A stretch of 64,000 nucleotides of DNA from Verrucomicrobiaceae bacterium (GTDB taxonomy: Bacteria; Verrucomicrobiota; Verrucomicrobiia; Verrucomicrobiales; Akkermansiaceae). This document shows, piece by piece, positions 28,954 through 37,704 of the stretch. A program made the translations under genes and the position numbers. The DNA lies in contig JAIXQH010000051.1 of NCBI GenBank assembly GCA_027484055.1, forward strand, positions 248,001 to 312,000, given 5' to 3'. Below the pieces are notes generated by a model. The model was not told where the DNA came from and ran no database searches. It saw nothing but the letters and a program-made list of their open reading frames with translations. Numbering within the stretch: the first letter of the stretch is position 1; every line of letters begins with the position of its first letter.

Positions 28954-31637
28954 GTCGCTGCAGTCTCCTTGATCTGACAGGACACACAAGCGTGGTCCTC
29001 GGATGGCGTCATGAATTCCGCCTTAAGCAGGATTTCAAAGACTGCACCACCCAGCGGATGATTCCAAACGGCGATGTCGCCACCCAGTGCTTGTACGAAA
29101 CCGCGAGCGATCGAGAGTCCGAGTCCGGTGCCTCCCGCAGGAGCACCGGCGGCGCGGTAAAATTTCCCGAAAACGTGAGACTCTTCGCCTGGCGGTAAAC
29201 CCGGGCCATGGTCGCGGATCGTGAGCCGGAGTTTTTGCTCGGCATGGCGGACCGTCAGCTCAATGGCAGAGTGTTGCGGGGTGTAAACGCCAGCGTTGTG
29301 TAAAATGTTGGCAAGTGCCTGGTGCAACAAGGCGTGATCGGTTTTGATGAGGGGAATGTCGGGAGCGAAATCGACGCTGACAAGATGGTTCTTCAGCACG
29401 TCGCCCGCTGTCTTGATGGCGCCTTCGACGAGCTCATTGACATCGCACCATTCCATCTGCGGCTCGACCACCTGAGACTCAAGCCGTGTCATTTGCAGCA
29501 AGCCATCCACCAGTCGCTGGAGACGCTTCGTCGCGGTGTCGATTTCAATCACATAAGGATTCGCCGCTGCGGCCTCCATGCCTTCGATCGACGCGCGGAT
29601 GATCGCCAGCGGTGTTTTCAACTCGTGGGAAACGCTGTCCAACAAATTTCTCCGGAGCCTTTCCGACCGATCCATCACCTCGGCCTGACTCACCGCCTGG
29701 ATGAAATGCTCCTTCTCCAACACCAGCGCCAACTGCAACGCGAACGCCTCGACCGCTTGCCGCAAGGTGAAATCAAGCGTCGCATCTTCGTTCGTCAGCT
29801 TCAATCCGATCACGCCCATCACTGAGGTGGCGGTCTGAAGGGGAAACCACGTCCCTGCCGACTGCGGCAGCGTGTCGGTGAACCGTCCCGCAATCTGTTT
29901 GTTCCCGTATGCCCAGGCGGCGACGCCAAATTCCCGTTCATCCGGCAGCCAGGTGCCTGCTGGATGAGGCACGGTCGGCAGCGAATGATCGAGTTTCCTG
30001 ACGACCAGCGCCGTGTCCGTGCCAATCACCGAGTTGATGATCCTCAAGGCCTCGGCAAGCCCTTTTCCCATCTCCGGTGCCAGTGCGGCGCTTTGCGTGA
30101 CTCGTAAAAGCGCATCCGTCTCGATTTGCCGCCGCCGTTCGGCGATCTCCCGGGTTCGAAGCCGGGAGGTAAGCTGGCCCATACTCAAAGCGACGGCAAA
30201 AAACAGCACCAGCAGGATGATGTCTTCCAACGCCCTGACCTCAAAAGTGAACTTGGGCGATATGAAAAAGTAATTCCAGGCGAGCGCACTGAGACCCGCC
30301 ATGAGAATCATCGGACCACGTCCGATGTGGAACGCCGCCAGCAAGATCGCGAACAGATAGACCAGCGCTGGCACCGTGTAGCCGACAACCGGCTCGATCT
30401 GCCAGCAAACCGCCGTCAACACGGTGACGATCGCAAAGGCGATGCCATATTCCTGAGCTGAATGAGCGGTGAAACTCCGTCGCGGCATTTCAGAGCGGTT
30501 CGACGGGCGTCCAATGACCGGGCGGACCACGCAGACGTCGATGTCGCCGCTGCCTTCGATGATTCGATCCGCCAGGGTTTGTTTCCAAAGTGATCGGCGG
30601 TTGGACTTGCCGACAACGATTTGGGAGACATTCCGCTCACGTGCCACCGTGAGCAAGGTCACCGCCAGATCATCTCCCGTGGCATGCACGACCTCGCCGC
30701 CAAGCTTGCGGGCGAGGCCAAGACTGCGGCCCAACAGATCCTGCTCTGGCGCGGTGAGCGGGCGGGTGCCCTCGACCCACACCGCCAACCACGGACAGCC
30801 ATGCCGCCCCGACGCGCGGCGGGTCCAACGGATCAGGCTTTCCGAATACGGAGTGGGCCCCACGGCGACCATCAGCTTGGCGTTGGTCTTCCACGGACTA
30901 CTCACCCGGCGAGCCTTGCGGATATCCTCGAGGTCCCGGTCCACCCGCTCGGCGGTGAAACGCAGGGCCAATTCGCGCAGAGCGGTCAGATTTCCCTCGC
31001 GGAAAAATCCCTTGGCGGCGGCTTCGGCCCTTTCGGCCATGTACACCTTGCCCTCTCCCATCCGGACCATGAGTTTCTCGACGCTGAGATCGACAAGCTG
31101 GATTTCATGGGCGCGATCCAACAATGAGTCCGGAACTGTCTCATGAACCGCGATTCCGGTGACCTGCCGTACGATGTCCACCTGGCTTTCGATGTGCTGG
31201 ACATTGAGGGTCGTGACCACGTCGATGCCCGCGTCAAGCAGTTCGAGCACATCCTGATAGCGTTTCAAATGGCGGCTGCCAGGCGCGTTGGTGTGAGCGA
31301 GTTCATCGACCAACAAGAGATCAGGTCGCCGCTGGATGGCCGTATCCAGATCGAACTCCTCCAGCGTGTGCCCGCCGTGACTGATCTTTTTCCGGGGAAT
31401 GACTTCCAACCCTTCCAACAGCGAGGCGGTCTCCTTGCGCCCGTGGGTTTCCACGATTCCGACGAGCACCTTGAGTCCGTCTGCCTGGCGTTGCCTGGCT
31501 AATAGGAGCATCGCGTAGGTTTTGCCCACGCCCGGGCACATCCCAAGGAGGATGTAGAGGCGACCCTTTTTCTCCATGCTTTCCTCCCGCTGGAGCTGGG
31601 CCAGCAAGGCGTCGGGATCGGGGCGATCGTCGTTCAT
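28950..31637 (-). CDS. kdpD: Osmosensitive potassium channel sensor histidine kinase KdpD
   Basis: 895 residues. N-terminal KdpD domain with a Walker A (ILLGMCPGVGKTYAMLL) and a Walker B-like DLLLVDELAHTNAPGSRH, a Usp-like domain (MVAVGPTPYSESLIRWTRRA), four clustered membrane segments around 400-500 (DUF4118), a GAF-like region, then HisKA (DSVSHELKTPLAIIRASIEG) and the ATPase (FGKFYRAAGAPAGGTGLGLS). It senses low potassium and phosphorylates KdpE. A perfect 8-bp inverted repeat (TAGGGACA/TGTCCCTA, 31673-31692) lies between kdpC and kdpD. Confidence 0.95.
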   Translation of the reverse strand: MNDDRPDPDALLAQLQREESMEKKGRLYILLGMCPGVGKTYAMLLLARQRQADGLKVLVGIVETHGRKETASLLEGLEVIPRKKISHGGHTLEEFDLDTAIQRRPDLLLVDELAHTNAPGSRHLKRYQDVLELLDAGIDVVTTLNVQHIESQVDIVRQVTGIAVHETVPDSLLDRAHEIQLVDLSVEKLMVRMGEGKVYMAERAEAAAKGFFREGNLTALRELALRFTAERVDRDLEDIRKARRVSSPWKTNAKLMVAVGPTPYSESLIRWTRRASGRHGCPWLAVWVEGTRPLTAPEQDLLGRSLGLARKLGGEVVHATGDDLAVTLLTVARERNVSQIVVGKSNRRSLWKQTLADRIIEGSGDIDVCVVRPVIGRPSNRSEMPRRSFTAHSAQEYGIAFAIVTVLTAVCWQIEPVVGYTVPALVYLFAILLAAFHIGRGPMILMAGLSALAWNYFFISPKFTFEVRALEDIILLVLFFAVALSMGQLTSRLRTREIAERRRQIETDALLRVTQSAALAPEMGKGLAEALRIINSVIGTDTALVVRKLDHSLPTVPHPAGTWLPDEREFGVAAWAYGNKQIAGRFTDTLPQSAGTWFPLQTATSVMGVIGLKLTNEDATLDFTLRQAVEAFALQLALVLEKEHFIQAVSQAEVMDRSERLRRNLLDSVSHELKTPLAIIRASIEGMEAAAANPYVIEIDTATKRLQRLVDGLLQMTRLESQVVEPQMEWCDVNELVEGAIKTAGDVLKNHLVSVDFAPDIPLIKTDHALLHQALANILHNAGVYTPQHSAIELTVRHAEQKLRLTIRDHGPGLPPGEESHVFGKFYRAAGAPAGGTGLGLSIARGFVQALGGDIAVWNHPLGGAVFEILLKAEFMTPSEDHACVSCQIKETAAT

Positions 31638-31689
31638 ATCAGGAGTGGGGAAAATCCGTCGCCGGTCTATTGTAGGGACAGGAGTGTCC

Positions 31690-32280
31690 CTACTCCTTAA
31701 GGGCGTCCAATGCGAGGTTGAGTTTCAGGACATTCACTCCGTCCACGCCGAGCAGGCCGAGGCTTGCCTTGTCGGTGTTGGCGACGATGAGTTCCTTCAC
31801 TTTTTCCGGAGCGAGGGACCGGGCTTTGGCAACGCGGGCGGCTTGGAGTTCGGCATTCGCCAGGCTGATGTGGGGATCAAGTCCACTGGCGGATGCGGTG
31901 ACGGCATCCGCCGGAACAGGCTGGTTCTCAGCAAGGCCATTGAGCGTGCGGTAGGCAGCGATGCGTTCTTTGAGCTGGTCGGCGAGTTTCTGCGATGTCG
32001 GTCCGAGGTTGCTGCCGCTGGAACTCGCGGAATCGTATCCGTTTGCGCCTGCGGCTGATGGACGGGGATGGAAATAGCCTTCACCGGTAAAGTTCTGGCC
32101 GAGCAGTTCGGAGCCGATGAGCGTGCCGTTTTTATCGACGATCAGGCTGCCGTTGGCTTTGTCGGCGAAGGCGACCTTCGAGATCCCGGTAACGGCGAGC
32201 GGATAGAGTCCGCAACAAACGACTGCTAAGACGAGCGTGGAGACGATGGCGGGACGAATTTCTGATAGGATGGTTTTCAT
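31690..32280 (-). CDS. kdpC: Potassium-transporting ATPase subunit KdpC
   Basis: 196 residues, one N-terminal membrane helix ([20 protein letters not shown]), then a periplasmic domain with [20 protein letters not shown], then [20 protein letters not shown], the strongly conserved KdpC block, and [20 protein letters not shown]. KdpC stabilises the KdpFABC complex and assists potassium selection. Its start overlaps the kdpB stop by ATGA (32277-32280). Confidence 0.96.
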   Translation of the reverse strand: MKTILSEIRPAIVSTLVLAVVCCGLYPLAVTGISKVAFADKANGSLIVDKNGTLIGSELLGQNFTGEGYFHPRPSAAGANGYDSASSSGSNLGPTSQKLADQLKERIAAYRTLNGLAENQPVPADAVTASASGLDPHISLANAELQAARVAKARSLAPEKVKELIVANTDKASLGLLGVDGVNVLKLNLALDALKE

Positions 32281-34298
32281 GCGAGATTGAGGGTGGTGAT
32301 GACGATGTCGATGGCCTTGATGCCGATGAAGGGAACCACGAGGCCTCCGAGTCCATAGACAAGGAGGTTGCGGCGCAGGACTTCGACAGCCCCAAGCGGT
32401 TTGTAGGCGACGCCTTTGAGCGCAAGTGGAATGAGCGCAACGATGACGAGTGCGTTGAAGATGATGGCGCTGAGAATTGCGCTTTGCGGCGAGCCGAGTT
32501 TCATGATGTTCAGCGCGGCCATCGCCGGGAACGTCACCATCAGCATCGCGGGGATGATGGCGAAGTACTTGGCGACGTCGTTGGCGATGGAAAATGTTGT
32601 TAGTGATCCCCGGGTCATCAGGAGTTGTTTGCCGATTTCCACGATCTCGATGAGCTTGGTCGGGTTGCTGTCGAGGTCCACCATGTTGCCAGCCTCGCGG
32701 GCGGCCTGGGTGCCGGTGTTCATGGCGACGCCGACATCGGCTTGCGCAAGGGCGGGTGCGTCGTTGGTGCCGTCGCCGGTCATGGCGACGAGGTGCCCGG
32801 CGGCTTGTTCCTCGCGGATGCGCCGGAGCTTGTCCTCGGGCGTGGCCTGCGCCATGAAATCATCCACACCCGCCTCGGCGGCGATCGCGGCGGCGGTCAT
32901 CGGATTGTCCCCAGTGATCATCACCGTGCGGATTCCCATTTTGCGGAGCTGGGCGAAACGTTCCTTCATGCCGCCTTTGACGATGTCTTTCAATTCGATC
33001 ACGCCTAACACCTTGCGTCCGTCTGCCACAACGAGCGGCGTACGACCGGCGCGCGAGGCGGCTTCCACGGCCTTTTCGACATCGACGGGATAGACTCCGC
33101 CTTGTTGCTCGACCCATTGTTTGACGGAATCAGCGGCACCTTTGCGAACGCTGCGCTCTTCGATGTCCACGCCGCTCATGCGCGTCTGGGCGGTGAAGGG
33201 AACGAAGGTGGCCTGAGGATGCGCGACCTCGCGGGCACGGATGTTGAACTTTTCCTTGGCCAGCACGACGATGCTGCGGCCTTCCGGAGTTTCGTCTGCC
33301 AGGGACGCAAGTTGCGCGGCGTCGGCGAGTTCCTGCTCGGTCACGCCGGGAGCGGGAACAAAATCGGAAGCCATGCGGTTGCCGATGGTGATGGTGCCGG
33401 TCTTGTCGAGCATCAGCACATCGATGTCCCCTGCCGCCTCGACGGCACGGCCGCTGGTGGCCATGACGTTGCGGCGGATCAGGCGGTCGATGCCGCTGAT
33501 GCCGATGGCGCTAAGCAGGCCGCCGATGGTGGTGGGAATGAGGCAGACTAACAACGCGACGAGCACCGGGATCGTGAAGTTGATTCCGGCATAAGTGCCG
33601 AAGGGTTTCAGCGTCATCACGACGAGCAGGAAAATGAGCGTCAGCGCGGAGAGCAGGATGGTGAGCGCGATTTCGTTAGGCGTCTTCTGGCGCTTCGCTC
33701 CTTCCACCATCGAGATCATGCGGTCGAGGAAGGTGTTGCCCTTTTCCGAGGTGATCTTGATGACGACGCGGTCGCTGATGACGCGGGTGCCGCCGGTGAC
33801 CGCGCTGCGGTCGCCGCCGCTTTCGCGAATGACCGGCGCGGATTCGCCGGTGATGGCGGCTTCATCGACTGACGCGATGCCTTCGATCACATCGCCATCG
33901 GCGGGAATGACGTCGCCGGTTTCGCAGACCACGAGATCGCCTTTTTCCAATATGGGAGCAGCGACTTTCTCTTCCTTGCCGTTTTTGAGGCGGCGGGCCA
34001 TCGTGTCCTTGCGGGCTTTTCTTAAGCTGTCGGCCTGGGCTTTTCCTCGCCCCTCAGCCACGGCTTCCGCGAAGTTCGCGAAGAGAACGGTGAACCATAG
34101 CCAAATGGCGAGTTGAATGACGAATCCGCGATCATCGTGCGAGGTGAAGATCGCCACGGTCGTTAGAACAGCGCCGATGAGGGTGACGAACATGACCGGG
34201 TTCTTGATCATGAGCCGCGGATCGAGCTTGCGGAACGAATCACCGATCGCGGGTGCGATGATGGATTTATCGAAGAGTGATGGAGTGGAGTGGGACAT
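32277..34298 (-). CDS. kdpB: Potassium-transporting ATPase ATP-binding subunit KdpB
   Basis: About 673 residues from ATG 34298 (a TTG three codons upstream is possible). P-type ATPase with the phosphorylation motif in [14 protein letters not shown], the TGES actuator motif ([18 protein letters not shown]) and the hinge [20 protein letters not shown]. In KdpB the serine of TGES is the site of inhibitory phosphorylation in E. coli. Hydrolysis of ATP here drives potassium through KdpA. It lies ten bases after kdpA. Confidence 0.97.
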   Translation of the reverse strand: MSHSTPSLFDKSIIAPAIGDSFRKLDPRLMIKNPVMFVTLIGAVLTTVAIFTSHDDRGFVIQLAIWLWFTVLFANFAEAVAEGRGKAQADSLRKARKDTMARRLKNGKEEKVAAPILEKGDLVVCETGDVIPADGDVIEGIASVDEAAITGESAPVIRESGGDRSAVTGGTRVISDRVVIKITSEKGNTFLDRMISMVEGAKRQKTPNEIALTILLSALTLIFLLVVMTLKPFGTYAGINFTIPVLVALLVCLIPTTIGGLLSAIGISGIDRLIRRNVMATSGRAVEAAGDIDVLMLDKTGTITIGNRMASDFVPAPGVTEQELADAAQLASLADETPEGRSIVVLAKEKFNIRAREVAHPQATFVPFTAQTRMSGVDIEERSVRKGAADSVKQWVEQQGGVYPVDVEKAVEAASRAGRTPLVVADGRKVLGVIELKDIVKGGMKERFAQLRKMGIRTVMITGDNPMTAAAIAAEAGVDDFMAQATPEDKLRRIREEQAAGHLVAMTGDGTNDAPALAQADVGVAMNTGTQAAREAGNMVDLDSNPTKLIEIVEIGKQLLMTRGSLTTFSIANDVAKYFAIIPAMLMVTFPAMAALNIMKLGSPQSAILSAIIFNALVIVALIPLALKGVAYKPLGAVEVLRRNLLVYGLGGLVVPFIGIKAIDIVITTLNLA

Positions 34299-34307
34299 GA
34301 TTTTCAA

Positions 34308-36044
34308 TTAGAAGAGTTGGCCTTTAAGCATCAGGAAGTGTTCGACGATCGGTCCGAGTGCGAGGGCCGGGAGGAAATTGAGCGCACCCACGAGCAGGAC
34401 GGTTCCCAGCAGCAGGATGGAAAACAGCGATCCTGAAACTGGAAAGGTGCCAGCGCTGGGCGGCGCGATTTTCTTTTTCACCAGGGATCCGGCGAGGGCC
34501 ATGATGGGGATGATCATGAGGAATCGTCCGATGAGCATGGCGGCGGCAAGGGTGACGTTGTAGTGTGGATCGCCATTGGATGGATTCGCGGTCAGGCCGG
34601 CGAAGGCGCTGCCGTTGTTAGCCGTGGCGGAGCTGTAGGCGTAGAGGATTTCGCTGAATCCATGCGGGCCGGCGTTGTTCAGTCCAGCTTGGCCCCAGGT
34701 GCTGACAGCGGCCCAGGCGGTGAAGCCAAGGATGCTGGCGGTGAGCACCAACAAGGCGAGCATGGACATCTTCACATCGAAGGCCTGGATCTTTTTTCCG
34801 AGGTATTCCGGCGTGCGCCCGACCATCAGGCCGGCGATGAACACGGCGAGCACCACGAAGACCAACATCCCATAAAGCCCCGCGCCAACACCGCCGATGA
34901 CGACTTCGCCGAGTTCAATCATGAACAGCGGCACCAGCCCGCCGATGGCGGTGAAGGAGTCATGCATCGAGTTGACCGCACCGCAGGAGGCGGCGGTGGT
35001 GATGGTGGCAAAGAGCGATGAGTTGAAAATGCCGAAACGGACCTCCTTGCCCTCCATGTTGCCATCACCTGATGCGATACCGAGGGCTTGGTGAATTGGA
35101 TTTCCATGAGCTTCCGCCCACCAGCAGGCGAGCACGCCGGTAGTGAAGAGGATCATCATGACAGCCCACACCGACCAGCCGTGGGCTTGGTTCTTTGTGG
35201 ATTTCCCGAGATACCAAGTGAGTCCGCTGCCGATGGCGAAGATCGAAAGCATTTGGATGAAATTTGTCCGTGGCGAGGGATTCTCAAACGGCTGAGCGGA
35301 GTTGGCGTTGGTGTAGCCGCCGCCGTTAGTGCCTAACATTTTGATCGCGGACTGCGAGGCCATCGGTCCTTGGACGATGGTCTGGGTCGTAATCTCGCCC
35401 GCCGGTTCTACCAGAGTCGCGGTATCGTAGGCTTTGAAGTTCTGGATGGTTCCTTGGGAAACCAGAAACACCGCGAAGACGAGGCACAGGGGCAATAACA
35501 GATAGTAAGTGGTCCGGGTGACATCGACCCAGAAGTTCCCGAGTGTGGTGGCCGAGTGGCGCGAAACCCCACGAACGAGAGCTGCGGCGATGGAAATACC
35601 GACGGCTGCCGAGGTGAAGTTGTGGATGGTCAGCGCAACCATCTGTGAGAAATATGACATCGTGCTTTCGCCGCCGTAGCTCTGCCAGTTGGTGTTGGTA
35701 GTGAAGCTGACAGCCGTATTAAACGCGAGCGCCGGGCTGAGGGCGGGCAGCCCTTGCGGATTCATCGGCAGGAGGTGTTGCAGCCGCAGGATGGCGTAGG
35801 TGAAAAGCACGCCCACTGCACTAAAGACGAGCATGGCGACGGTGTAGCCTTTCCAGCCGTGCTCCTTGGAGGCGTCCACGCCCATCAGGCGATAGGTGAT
35901 TTTTTCAAAAGGCCGGATGAGCGGATCGAGCCAGGTTTTCCCCTGTGGATCGAGCACCTTAGTCAAATAGATGCCGATGGGTTTGGTGATCAGGGCGAGG
36001 ACGCCGATGAAGAGCGCGAGTTGGAGCCAGTCGTTGGTGTGCAT
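34308..36044 (-). CDS. kdpA: Potassium-transporting ATPase subunit KdpA
   Basis: 578 residues with about ten membrane helices. Selectivity-filter-like repeats are present: AVSFTTNTNWQSYGGESTMS, then MLGTNGGGYTNANSAQPFEN, AASCGAVNSMHDSFTAIGGL and YAYSSATANNGSAFAGLTAN. It is the channel-like subunit that binds potassium at the periplasmic face. It starts nine bases after kdpF. Confidence 0.97.
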   Translation of the reverse strand: MHTNDWLQLALFIGVLALITKPIGIYLTKVLDPQGKTWLDPLIRPFEKITYRLMGVDASKEHGWKGYTVAMLVFSAVGVLFTYAILRLQHLLPMNPQGLPALSPALAFNTAVSFTTNTNWQSYGGESTMSYFSQMVALTIHNFTSAAVGISIAAALVRGVSRHSATTLGNFWVDVTRTTYYLLLPLCLVFAVFLVSQGTIQNFKAYDTATLVEPAGEITTQTIVQGPMASQSAIKMLGTNGGGYTNANSAQPFENPSPRTNFIQMLSIFAIGSGLTWYLGKSTKNQAHGWSVWAVMMILFTTGVLACWWAEAHGNPIHQALGIASGDGNMEGKEVRFGIFNSSLFATITTAASCGAVNSMHDSFTAIGGLVPLFMIELGEVVIGGVGAGLYGMLVFVVLAVFIAGLMVGRTPEYLGKKIQAFDVKMSMLALLVLTASILGFTAWAAVSTWGQAGLNNAGPHGFSEILYAYSSATANNGSAFAGLTANPSNGDPHYNVTLAAAMLIGRFLMIIPIMALAGSLVKKKIAPPSAGTFPVSGSLFSILLLGTVLLVGALNFLPALALGPIVEHFLMLKGQLF

Positions 36045-36053
36045 GGGTGTGAG

Positions 36054-36137
36054 TTAGAATTTTTCCGGATGAAGCATGGCGACGAGGAGGTAGCCGATGA
36101 GGAGGATGGCGATGATGCCTACAATGATGGTTTCCAT
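36054..36137 (-). CDS. kdpF: KdpF, 27-residue membrane peptide
   Basis: Translates as METIIVGIIAILLIGYLLVA, then MLHPEKF, a single helix with the LLVAMLHPEKF ending that is diagnostic of KdpF. It stabilises the KdpFABC complex in the membrane. It lies between the upstream microprotein and kdpA. Confidence 0.92.
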   Translation of the reverse strand: METIIVGIIAILLIGYLLVAMLHPEKF

Positions 36138-36148
36138 GGTGTGTCGGG

Positions 36149-36232
36149 TCAGAGGGTTTCGCAGAAGCGGGCGTAGAAGGCGCTGATGAGGAAGAATCCG
36201 AGGGTCACGGCGATGTAGATGAAGTCGGTCAT
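36149..36232 (-). CDS. 27-residue membrane microprotein at the head of the kdp operon
   Basis: Translates as MTDFIYIAVTLGFFLISAFY, then ARFCETL: one membrane helix followed by a short cytoplasmic tail with Arg, Cys and Glu. Small proteins of the form M-D-x-hydrophobic...Y-x-R-x-C-E-x-L commonly precede kdpF in many bacteria but are seldom annotated. The longer frame from 36400 is unlikely, because its upstream part has no membrane or signal pattern and covers the promoter area. Function unknown; partnership with KdpFABC is inferred from position. Confidence 0.65.
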   Translation of the reverse strand: MTDFIYIAVTLGFFLISAFYARFCETL

Positions 36233-36316
36233 GGTGAAGGTCGCTAAGGAATCCACCCTGCCACAGAAAGCCCTGACGAGTAGTAAAAGGACGGGCGCTT
36301 TGCGTAAAAAAACCGT

Positions 36317-36335
36317 TAAAATGAGACCCATTTTA
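36317..36335. promoter_or_regulatory. Inverted repeat upstream of the kdp operon
   Basis: TAAAATG (36317-36323) and CATTTTA (36329-36335) form a perfect 7-bp inverted repeat with a 5-base spacer, 85 bases before the first kdp microprotein start. KdpE binding sites are AT-rich and lie just upstream of kdp promoters, so this is a candidate site; no direct evidence. Confidence 0.35.
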
Positions 36336-36512
36336 CGATAGCGCGCGAATTGCCGTCGTGATTGGAGCGCTTTGCCGGAAGCGTCCTTACCCACGCCCAT
36401 TTGCTCGACGCCGCGAGGGATCGGCTATTGGCTGGTTTTGGAGGGGGAGTGATCTAGCAAAACCACGAGAAATCCTCCGCGCGTGAGCTTGGCGTAATAC
36501 CGGATGATGCGA

Positions 36513-36677
36513 CTATCGCTGCCCTAACTTCATCCAATTCTCGCCTACAACCTCAGCCAATTGCTTCATCATAAAGCCGAAGGAGATGAAAGGAATAATG
36601 CCCCCGATCATCACCACCGTGACCATGCCTCAGAGAAGAAGTAGGAGAAGTTCATTCGCAGTTGGTGTTTTCAGCAT
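36513..36677 (-). pseudogene. Possible small membrane protein gene with an in-frame stop
   Basis: On the minus strand ATG 36677 opens MLKTPTANELLLLLL, then a TGA (36632-36630), and the same frame continues GMVTVVMIGGIIPFISFGFM, then MKQLAEVVGENWMKLGQR to a stop at 36513. The second part has one membrane helix and an amphipathic tail and could start independently at ATG 36626 (37 residues). It may be a nonsense-mutated or short real gene; nothing similar was recognised. Confidence 0.3.
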
Positions 36678-36798
36678 GAGGCGGCCCTGGATGCGAACGA
36701 TTCTTTTGAATCAAAAAAACCCTGCTCGATTCCTCTAGCTCTGCCCCAGTCCCTTTTCAACCCGTTGACAGTGCTGCGCTGGATGCGTAGGTAGGTCC

Positions 36799-37374
36799 AT
36801 GCTTTTTTGTCGTTGCTGCATGGTCCTCGGAGCCGCGTTTTTGGCGCTTGGCTGCGTGGCGCAGCATTCGGGCGCGGCTTGGCAAGAGGCTGTTGACCGG
36901 CAGACTGGCCAGCTTGGCTACCGGAATTGGATCGTCATCGCCGAGGCTTCATTTCCTGCACACAACCGACCGGGGACGCGCCTCATCACCGCAGACGCGG
37001 AGGTGCCAGAGGTGCTAGACTACGTGCTCAACACCTTGGAGCGCACCGAAAATGTCCGCCCACAGCTCTACCTCACCCGGGAGCTCCGCTCGGTGGAAAA
37101 CGACTTCGCCCCGGGGATCGATGAGCTGCGCAAGCGCCTTCAAGTTTCATTCCACGGCCATGAGACGACATCGCTCGATCAGCAATCCTTGATGACCTTG
37201 GTCGAGTCCGCGAACCGTAGCTTCGACGTGTTGGTGATCCGCACCACCACCGCCTTACCGTATTCTTCCGTCTTCATCGAGCTGCAGCCCGGCTACTGGG
37301 ATGTGGATTCGGAAATCCGCCTCCGCGAGCGCATCCGCCAAGAACAGTTACAAAAAATCGTGCGACCCCATTAG
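36799..37374 (+). CDS. Exported RbsD/FucU-like protein
   Basis: 191 residues. The N-terminus FCRCCMVLGAAFLALGCVAQ looks like a lipoprotein signal with LALGC as lipobox. The rest (GYRNWIVIAEASFPAHNRPG, then ADAEVPEVLDYVLNTLE, HVRP-like NVRPQLYLTREL and TTTALPYSSVFIELQPGYW) fits the RbsD/FucU sugar mutarotase fold, known in Verrucomicrobia and Planctomycetes as exported proteins of unclear role. The sugar and its pathway are unknown. The next gene starts eight bases later, so they may be co-transcribed. Confidence 0.55.
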   Translation: MLFCRCCMVLGAAFLALGCVAQHSGAAWQEAVDRQTGQLGYRNWIVIAEASFPAHNRPGTRLITADAEVPEVLDYVLNTLERTENVRPQLYLTRELRSVENDFAPGIDELRKRLQVSFHGHETTSLDQQSLMTLVESANRSFDVLVIRTTTALPYSSVFIELQPGYWDVDSEIRLRERIRQEQLQKIVRPH

Positions 37375-37382
37375 GAACGTGC

Positions 37383-37685
37383 ATGATCAATCGCGTGAGC
37401 CGTAAAGACGAAGAAATGCGCCAAGAAAGAGAAGACGCCTGGATTGGCGATGCCGTGCTGGCTTTGTTTGCCCGCCAATACGTGCTCCGAGAGCGGAAAT
37501 CCATGGATGGCGAGTGGTTCACACGGCTGACTTCCAATGATTTCCTGAGCGCCTTCGGCAATCCGACGCGTGTCGAAGCCTCGATTGGAAACTTGTTTCT
37601 CACCGGCGGACTCGAAGCGGCGAATGCCTGGATGGATGCTGAGCTCATCCCACTTTTCCGCAAACAGATGGCTAAAAAAGGCTGA
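37383..37685 (+). CDS. Stand-alone RNase III-like domain protein
   Basis: 100 residues. REDAWIGDAVLALFARQYVL resembles the RNase III/Mini-III signature (G-D-A-V-L), and VEASIGNLFLTGGLEAANAW matches the second half of that domain. No double-stranded RNA-binding domain follows, as in Mini-III, which trims 23S rRNA in some bacteria. The catalytic acidic positions D and E (WIGDAV, VEASIG) seem present. The full-size rnc is elsewhere in the window (54806). Function is inferred from fold. Confidence 0.6.
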   Translation: MINRVSRKDEEMRQEREDAWIGDAVLALFARQYVLRERKSMDGEWFTRLTSNDFLSAFGNPTRVEASIGNLFLTGGLEAANAWMDAELIPLFRKQMAKKG

Positions 37686-37704
37686 TCCAGCCTCCTCCAC
37701 CGTC

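Noticed and set aside
31673-31692. Terminator between kdpC and kdpD
   Set aside because: A perfect 8-bp hairpin but no T tract on either strand, and the genes are an expected operon.
36630-36632. In-frame TGA as selenocysteine
   Set aside because: No SECIS-like hairpin or selenoprotein family context; a nonsense change is simpler.
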